A stretch of DNA of 30,081 nucleotides from a virus. The stretch spans positions 1 to 30,081 of the IMG/VR virus record IMGVR_UViG_3300044846_000852; one strand, written 5' to 3'. The translations under genes were made by a program, and so were the position numbers. Each line of letters begins with the position of its first letter. Positions within the stretch are counted from its first letter, which is position 1. The notes under the pieces are model-generated. The model was not told the DNA's origin and ran no database searches. It was given only the letters and a program-made list of their open reading frames with translations. Below, piece after piece: positions 26,787 through 30,081 of this stretch.

Positions 26787-27010
26787 TAGGTTACACACTT
26801 ACACCCGAACAAAAGGATTTGATACAAGGGCAATACTACGCACCTTATCAGTTCTTTAATTGCGTTCAAGATATTAACGGAGTTTCATTTTTGTTCCTTT
26901 CCGATGAAGACAAGCCCGAAGTTGCCATCACCGAATACGCTTGGGTTTTAGATTTACCCGAAGCCGAATACATCCCACCACCAGCCCCACCATTCCCTCC
27001 TACTGAATAA
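26783..27010 (+). CDS. small acidic, proline-tailed protein downstream of fibre gene, 75 aa
   Basis: The start overlaps the fibre gene's stop (ATGA, 26783-26786). The product begins MIGYTLTPEQKDLIQGQYYAPYQFFNCVQDINGV, has an aromatic, strand-rich core (SFLFLSDEDKPEVAITEYAWVLDLPEAEYI) and ends in a proline-rich tail (PPPAPPFPPTE). The codons CCC and GAA dominate, as in the preceding fibre gene, so it belongs to the same exchanged module. Its position directly after a fibre gene fits a fibre-assembly chaperone or a small fibre-tip subunit; I do not recognise a family and no catalytic residues are visible. It overlaps the holin start by one base. Confidence 0.55.
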   Translation: MIGYTLTPEQKDLIQGQYYAPYQFFNCVQDINGVSFLFLSDEDKPEVAITEYAWVLDLPEAEYIPPPAPPFPPTE

Positions 27011-27444
27011 TGAAAACCTCTTTCCTCTTATACACAGGTACAACTCTCCTAGCTTTCTTAGGAACTTACTTCCTTAATCTAGGAGCAGATAATGCTGAAC
27101 AATACTTAGCGTTAGTTGCTGTTGTGTTTATAGATGGTTTCTTTGGTGTTTGGGCAGGAAGTAAGAAGGAAGGATTTCAAACTAGAAAAGCGCTTAAGGT
27201 TCTTAAGACTTTGTTTGCTTGGGTAGTTATCTTATCTGTTATACTTATGGTAGAGAAGGGTTTTGATGGGACATTTTGGCTAAGCGAAACTTTCTGTGCT
27301 CCCTTTATTGTTTTTCAGCTGATAAGTGCGCTTAAAAATGCCCACACAGTAGGAATCATAGACAACAGTGTACTCTCTCAGATCTTAGAGAAGATAGACC
27401 AACATAAATTCAACCACGATAAAGATGAAAAACCTCTCGATTAA
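27010..27444 (+). CDS. phage holin (holin_4-like), 144 aa
   Basis: Four hydrophobic segments are visible at about 5-23 (LLYTGTTLLAFLGTYFL), 30-48 (YLALVAVVFIDGFFGVWAG), 66-85 (LFAWVVILSVILMVE) and 95-112 (TFCAPFIVFQLISAL), with a charged C-terminus. The DGFFGVWAGSKKEGFQTRKALKVLKT block after the second segment (aspartate, glycine, then basic loop) is the pattern of the phage holin_4 family. Holins form lesions in the cytoplasmic membrane to time lysis. The ATG lies on the previous gene's stop (TAATG), and the 3' end overlaps the next gene by 20 bases. No endolysin is in the window, so that enzyme must lie elsewhere. Confidence 0.75.
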   Translation: MKTSFLLYTGTTLLAFLGTYFLNLGADNAEQYLALVAVVFIDGFFGVWAGSKKEGFQTRKALKVLKTLFAWVVILSVILMVEKGFDGTFWLSETFCAPFIVFQLISALKNAHTVGIIDNSVLSQILEKIDQHKFNHDKDEKPLD

Positions 27445-27742
27445 ACTTAACTTTATCTTTTTCTTTACTATTGTTTACCTTTTATACAGGTATGAATACG
27501 TACAAGAACAAGATACCAATCAAGTAATCTCTTTTATAGATTCTATTGATAAAGCAAACGATACTTACTTTGAAAAGATAGACTCCTTAGAGCATATCAA
27601 ACACGAAGAGTATAGAACTTACGAAAAAATCACCCTAAAGTATGACACCATTCAAATCGCTATTGACACTATGCCTGATATTGACGGCACAAAGTATCTA
27701 CTCACAATCTCTAGACAGCTTACCGCTAAAGGAATTGAATAA
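27425..27742 (+). CDS. membrane-anchored coiled-coil protein, inner-membrane spanin-like (Rz type), 105 aa
   Basis: A short N-terminal cytoplasmic part (MKNLSIK) precedes one hydrophobic segment (about 8-22, LNFIFFFTIVYLLY), followed by a charged, helical periplasmic region (about 25-90; DTNQVISFIDSIDKAN, KIDSLEHIKHEEYRTYEKI). This type-II topology and length match inner-membrane spanins, which connect to the outer membrane at lysis. It starts 20 bases inside the holin gene, and the next gene begins inside its 3' end in another frame, as in Rz/Rz1 pairs. There is no catalytic motif and spanins are not conserved in sequence, so the assignment depends on topology and context. Confidence 0.55.
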   Translation: MKNLSIKLNFIFFFTIVYLLYRYEYVQEQDTNQVISFIDSIDKANDTYFEKIDSLEHIKHEEYRTYEKITLKYDTIQIAIDTMPDIDGTKYLLTISRQLTAKGIE

Positions 27743-28001
27743 CGAGTTCCTTAAAGGAATTCAAGCACGTGAGAGAGTAGTAAGTCTTAAAAAAATAGTT
27801 AGGACTGACAGTATACAGTTATCTTTATATAAAGATTCTATTATTCCTAACTTTAGATTAGCTCTAGATACCGCTAAAGTAGAGATAGTTCGCTTAGATA
27901 CAAAGGTTAGATCTCAAGCAGAAACTATTAAAACATTAAAGAATGTTTTGAAAGGTGGATTAATTGCTATAGCTTTGTTAACCATAGGGTTAATACTCTA
28001 A
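27642..28001 (+). CDS. secreted helical protein with C-terminal membrane segment, spanin-partner candidate, 119 aa
   Basis: The N-terminus (MTPFKSLLTLCLILTAQSIYSQ) is a good signal peptide, with likely cleavage near residue 20-22 before SLDSLPLKE. The middle (about 35-95) is a charged helix with coiled-coil character, and residues about 105-119 (GLIAIALLTIGLIL) form a membrane segment at the very C-terminus. The first 101 bases overlap the previous gene in a different frame. The layout suggests an envelope-spanning protein at lysis, resembling a unimolecular spanin in having an export signal and C-terminal anchor. The Cys at residue 11 sits inside the hydrophobic core and is not a lipobox, so an outer-membrane lipoprotein is not supported. 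Confidence 0.5.
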   Translation: MTPFKSLLTLCLILTAQSIYSQSLDSLPLKELNNEFLKGIQARERVVSLKKIVRTDSIQLSLYKDSIIPNFRLALDTAKVEIVRLDTKVRSQAETIKTLKNVLKGGLIAIALLTIGLIL

Positions 28002-28006
28002 AGCCT

Positions 28007-29341
28007 ATGATACCAATCTCTAAACAGATTGTTCAGTATTACATGGACAATCCAAATACGAATGAGACAGCTATTGAAGTTGCTCTTCGTTTTAACTATC
28101 ATCCTGAAGAACGTAATCAGTTAAGGGGTAAGCGAGTTCGTGATTTGAAAAGATCAGCTATGGCTAAACTCCTAAAGGGTGATCCTCTTTACATGCCAAA
28201 TCCACAATCTGAGATTAATTCTAATACAACTCTAGGAACTTACGACGAAAACTTAGAAAAAGGTACCTTAGAAGTATCTAAACTAGTATCTGAGCAACCT
28301 AGATCTGCCGAAGAGATCATTAGGATTCATAAAATAGACACTACTAAGTGGAAACTCGTTCAGTATTGGAGTAAAGAAAAAAGCTCAGGATGGTTAGTAT
28401 CAGCTTTGTTTGCTCATATCAAACCTGAGGATACTTTTAATGACGACATAGAAGGCATTCTAAGAGAAGTTTTCCTTGAATCTGACATCACAGTACACCC
28501 AACACCTAAGAAAGCTCTTGTAAGCTCTAATAAAGGCTTATTTGTTTATATGAGTGACAAACATGTAGGTGCGCTTACACATTCTACTGCTCTCTTTGGA
28601 AACGAATACAATGAGAATGTCTTTGAGGAGAGAATGAACAGAACACTAGAAGAGATAGAGAAGCAAGTTAGAACTTATGGAAGACTACAAGACTTATTTA
28701 TCTGTGACTTAGGCGATTCTTTAGATGGTTGGAACGGCTATACCACTAGAGGAGGTCACCAGTTACCTCAGAACATGGACAATAAGGAAGCTTTTATGAC
28801 TTATCTTTATACTCATAAGAGATTCTTTGATACTTTAGTCGAGAGAAACTTAGCAAATAACATTCACGCAGTAATGCAAACCAATGATAACCATGCAGGT
28901 TCATTTGGGTATATCACTAATCAAGCACTTACTCTTTATTTAAACACAGCTTATCCATTCATCAAAGTAACGATAATGGAGAAGTTCTTAGAACATTTTG
29001 ATTATGGCAAACATACGTTTATCTTCACTCATGGAAAAGATTCTGAAGATCTTAAGCACGGTCTTCCCCTTTTCTTAACAGAAAAAGCAGAAAATTTCCT
29101 TAACAAGTACATTACTCACCACAATTTAGGAGAGAATAAAAATATCTCGATAGTAAAAGGAGACTTACATACAGAGAGTATGCAACAAGCATACAAATTT
29201 AGATACAGAAATGTTCTGTCTATGTACGGTTCTTCTAAGTGGATAATGAATAACTTTGGTCCAGGATATCCAGGAGTTTCATTTGATTTAGTAGAAAAAG
29301 ATACGGATTTGATTTATTCGTTTTATATTCGCTTTAAATAA
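28007..29341 (+). CDS. HTH-calcineurin-like metallophosphoesterase, 444 aa
   Basis: The two-metal phosphoesterase motifs are in order: D184-K-H186, GDSLDG with D237 (236-241), N293-D-N295-H296, H342-G343 and G385-D-L-H388. These match the DxH, GDxxD, GNH(D/E), H and GHxH motifs of the calcineurin-like superfamily; the last is GDLH instead of the usual GHxH. An N-terminal segment (about 1-55: SKQIVQYYMDNPNTNETAIEVALRF...KRVRDLKRSA) looks like a helix-turn-helix, so the protein may bind DNA or RNA. Members act on DNA, nucleotides or phosphoproteins; the substrate cannot be told. It follows the lysis genes after 5 bases and may belong to their transcript. Phages encode such enzymes among late or end-processing genes. 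Confidence 0.78.
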   Translation: MIPISKQIVQYYMDNPNTNETAIEVALRFNYHPEERNQLRGKRVRDLKRSAMAKLLKGDPLYMPNPQSEINSNTTLGTYDENLEKGTLEVSKLVSEQPRSAEEIIRIHKIDTTKWKLVQYWSKEKSSGWLVSALFAHIKPEDTFNDDIEGILREVFLESDITVHPTPKKALVSSNKGLFVYMSDKHVGALTHSTALFGNEYNENVFEERMNRTLEEIEKQVRTYGRLQDLFICDLGDSLDGWNGYTTRGGHQLPQNMDNKEAFMTYLYTHKRFFDTLVERNLANNIHAVMQTNDNHAGSFGYITNQALTLYLNTAYPFIKVTIMEKFLEHFDYGKHTFIFTHGKDSEDLKHGLPLFLTEKAENFLNKYITHHNLGENKNISIVKGDLHTESMQQAYKFRYRNVLSMYGSSKWIMNNFGPGYPGVSFDLVEKDTDLIYSFYIRFK

Positions 29342-29348
29342 AAATAAT

Positions 29349-29579
29349 ATGGTTACCCTAGCAGATATAGACAAATTAATAAATCAATTTTATTTAGACT
29401 CCGAGAAGGACGGTAGAGCAGTAAGACCTAACGTAATACTAATCACAGAGGATCAGTTTGAAGAGATACTAAAAGAAATGGGTATAGAAGACGAGGATGA
29501 CGTTACAATAGAAAGTATCCTAGGAATGGATGTCGTCATAGCAAATGGTTTAGAGTACCCAAGACTAATAAGACTTTAA
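29349..29579 (+). CDS. small acidic hypothetical protein, 76 aa
   Basis: The product is a compact alpha/beta protein: a helix (DIDKLINQFYLDSEK), strand (NVILITEDQFEEILKEMG), a strongly acidic loop (IEDEDDVTIESI), then LGMDVVIANGLEYPRLIRL. It starts with ATG seven bases after the phosphoesterase stop, behind an A/T-rich leader (AAAATAAT). I do not recognise a family and there is no catalytic, membrane or export signal. The gene is the last of the plus-strand set, and its stop is only six bases from the end of the convergent fibre gene. An accessory role to the preceding enzyme is possible but unsupported. Confidence 0.5.
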   Translation: MVTLADIDKLINQFYLDSEKDGRAVRPNVILITEDQFEEILKEMGIEDEDDVTIESILGMDVVIANGLEYPRLIRL

Positions 29580-29585
29580 TTAATT

Positions 29586-30080
29586 TTAAAAGGTCGTAAT
29601 CTTGTAGTAAATATCCATGTTATATGGATTGGGATTATTGACCGTAATATCTAAAGAAGGTCCTCCCGTGACACTAAAGCTTAGTTGTCCAAAAGAAGCA
29701 GGAGTAGGAGTTTGGAAATCTATCCAAAAATTATATCCTAAGGGATTTCCTGCTAAGTAAGTAACATACACAACACCAATTTCTTGTTCTCCATTGATTG
29801 CAGTAGAACGCTTAGCGTAGTATTCTAGTTTTAAGAACCCTACATCAGTACTAGTGTTATACAAATTAATAGTAGCTCCTGTATTTATAGTTGTAGTAGT
29901 AGGAGAGACTCCACCACTTCCATTAGCAGCCGAAGTAATTCTTCCTTGTGCGTCTACAGTAATGTTTGCGTTTGTATAAGCACCTGCTGTTACAGCGGTG
30001 TTAGCTAGAGATATAGTTCCACTACCAGTAATTGTTCCTCCGCTTAATCCTGTACCTGTTGCTACTGAAGTTACTGTTCC
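29586..30080 (-). CDS. second tail fibre protein, C-terminal part (5' end beyond window)
   Basis: Read on the minus strand, the frame is open from the right edge for 164 codons and ends with TAA at 29586. The repeat part reads GTVTSVATGTGLSGG..., AYTNANITVDAQGRITSA and NGSGGVSP, phrases widespread in tail-fibre shafts. The final 92 residues (from about 29864) are a beta-rich domain (YNTSTDVGFLKLEYYAKR, IGVVYVTYLAGNPLGYNFW, SFGQLSFSVTGG, MDIYYKITTF) typical of a fibre tip. The TTG at 29862-29864 is an internal codon, not the start. The strand is opposite to the other fibre genes, so it belongs to a second, separately transcribed fibre module. Its receptor role is inferred. Confidence 0.75.
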   Translation of the reverse strand, partial: GTVTSVATGTGLSGGTITGSGTISLANTAVTAGAYTNANITVDAQGRITSAANGSGGVSPTTTTINTGATINLYNTSTDVGFLKLEYYAKRSTAINGEQEIGVVYVTYLAGNPLGYNFWIDFQTPTPASFGQLSFSVTGGPSLDITVNNPNPYNMDIYYKITTF

Positions 30081-30081
30081 T

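Noticed and set aside
27642-27710. Lipoprotein signal (Cys 11) in the nested lysis-region gene
   Set aside because: The Cys is in the middle of the hydrophobic core and the residues before it do not form a lipobox; a signal peptidase I site after SIYSQ is more likely.
27744-27762. Near-perfect palindrome GAGTTCC-TTAAA-GGAATTC right after a stop codon, considered as terminator
   Set aside because: No T-run follows and the element lies inside the coding sequence of the signal-peptide gene, so termination here would cut that gene.
1-30081. Stop-codon reassignment, known in some crAss-like phages
   Set aside because: All genes are continuous under the standard code and end with TAA or TGA close to the next start; no gene needs readthrough.
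1-30081. Integrase, attachment sites, insertion sequences, tRNA genes
   Set aside because: None was recognised on either strand; the gaps between genes are too short and lack inverted-repeat ends or cloverleaf structure.

Overview
The window looks like part of a crAss-like (Crassvirales-type) double-stranded DNA phage infecting a member of the Bacteroidetes. Three things support this. First, three giant genes (2226, 2791 and 1932 codons) stand in tandem next to smaller virion-type genes, the layout of the virion RNA polymerase (vRNAP) block of crAss-like phages. Second, the 2791-residue protein carries the metal-binding motif DFDID and an upstream RIPVQ motif, as in the crAss-like vRNAP / two-barrel RNA polymerase family. 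Third, promoters match the Bacteroidetes -7 box TAnnTTTG, and starts lack Shine-Dalgarno sequences and are preceded by A/T-rich leaders.

Layout: 2-9820 holds three closely packed plus-strand genes for likely virion or cargo proteins: the 3' end of a structural protein, a 631-residue helical protein and a 2226-residue giant. Positions 9821-9905 and 18282-18328 are short promoter-bearing gaps in front of the vRNAP (9906-18281) and a 1932-residue giant (18329-24127). A third, better promoter with two hairpins in its leader (24141-24204) opens the fibre and lysis module. That module contains a small beta-rich protein, a 45-codon gene, a repeat-rich tail fibre, a lectin-like fibre, a small acidic protein, a holin and two out-of-frame overlapping membrane/periplasmic genes resembling a spanin pair. 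It is followed by an HTH-metallophosphoesterase and a small acidic protein. At 29580 the coding strand flips: a second tail-fibre gene runs on the minus strand and leaves the window.

The most notable observation is a complete NADAR (YbiA/DUF1768-type) domain fused to the C-terminus of the vRNAP through a low-complexity linker. The vRNAP of crAss-like phages is carried in the virion and delivered with the genome. A NADAR domain on it suggests an enzyme that arrives with the first DNA and could reverse guanine ADP-ribosylation (DarT-type defence) or process ADP-ribose metabolites. That role is inference. The vRNAP and the neighbouring 1932-residue protein also carry related HExxH (zincin) modules near their N-termini, as in 'polyvalent' phage proteins.

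Likely joint working: the giant proteins and the 631-residue protein are packaged and ejected, the vRNAP starts early transcription, and host-type promoters drive the virion and lysis genes later. No tRNA, CRISPR array, insertion sequence, integrase, terminase, capsid gene or endolysin was seen in the window. All genes read with the standard code.
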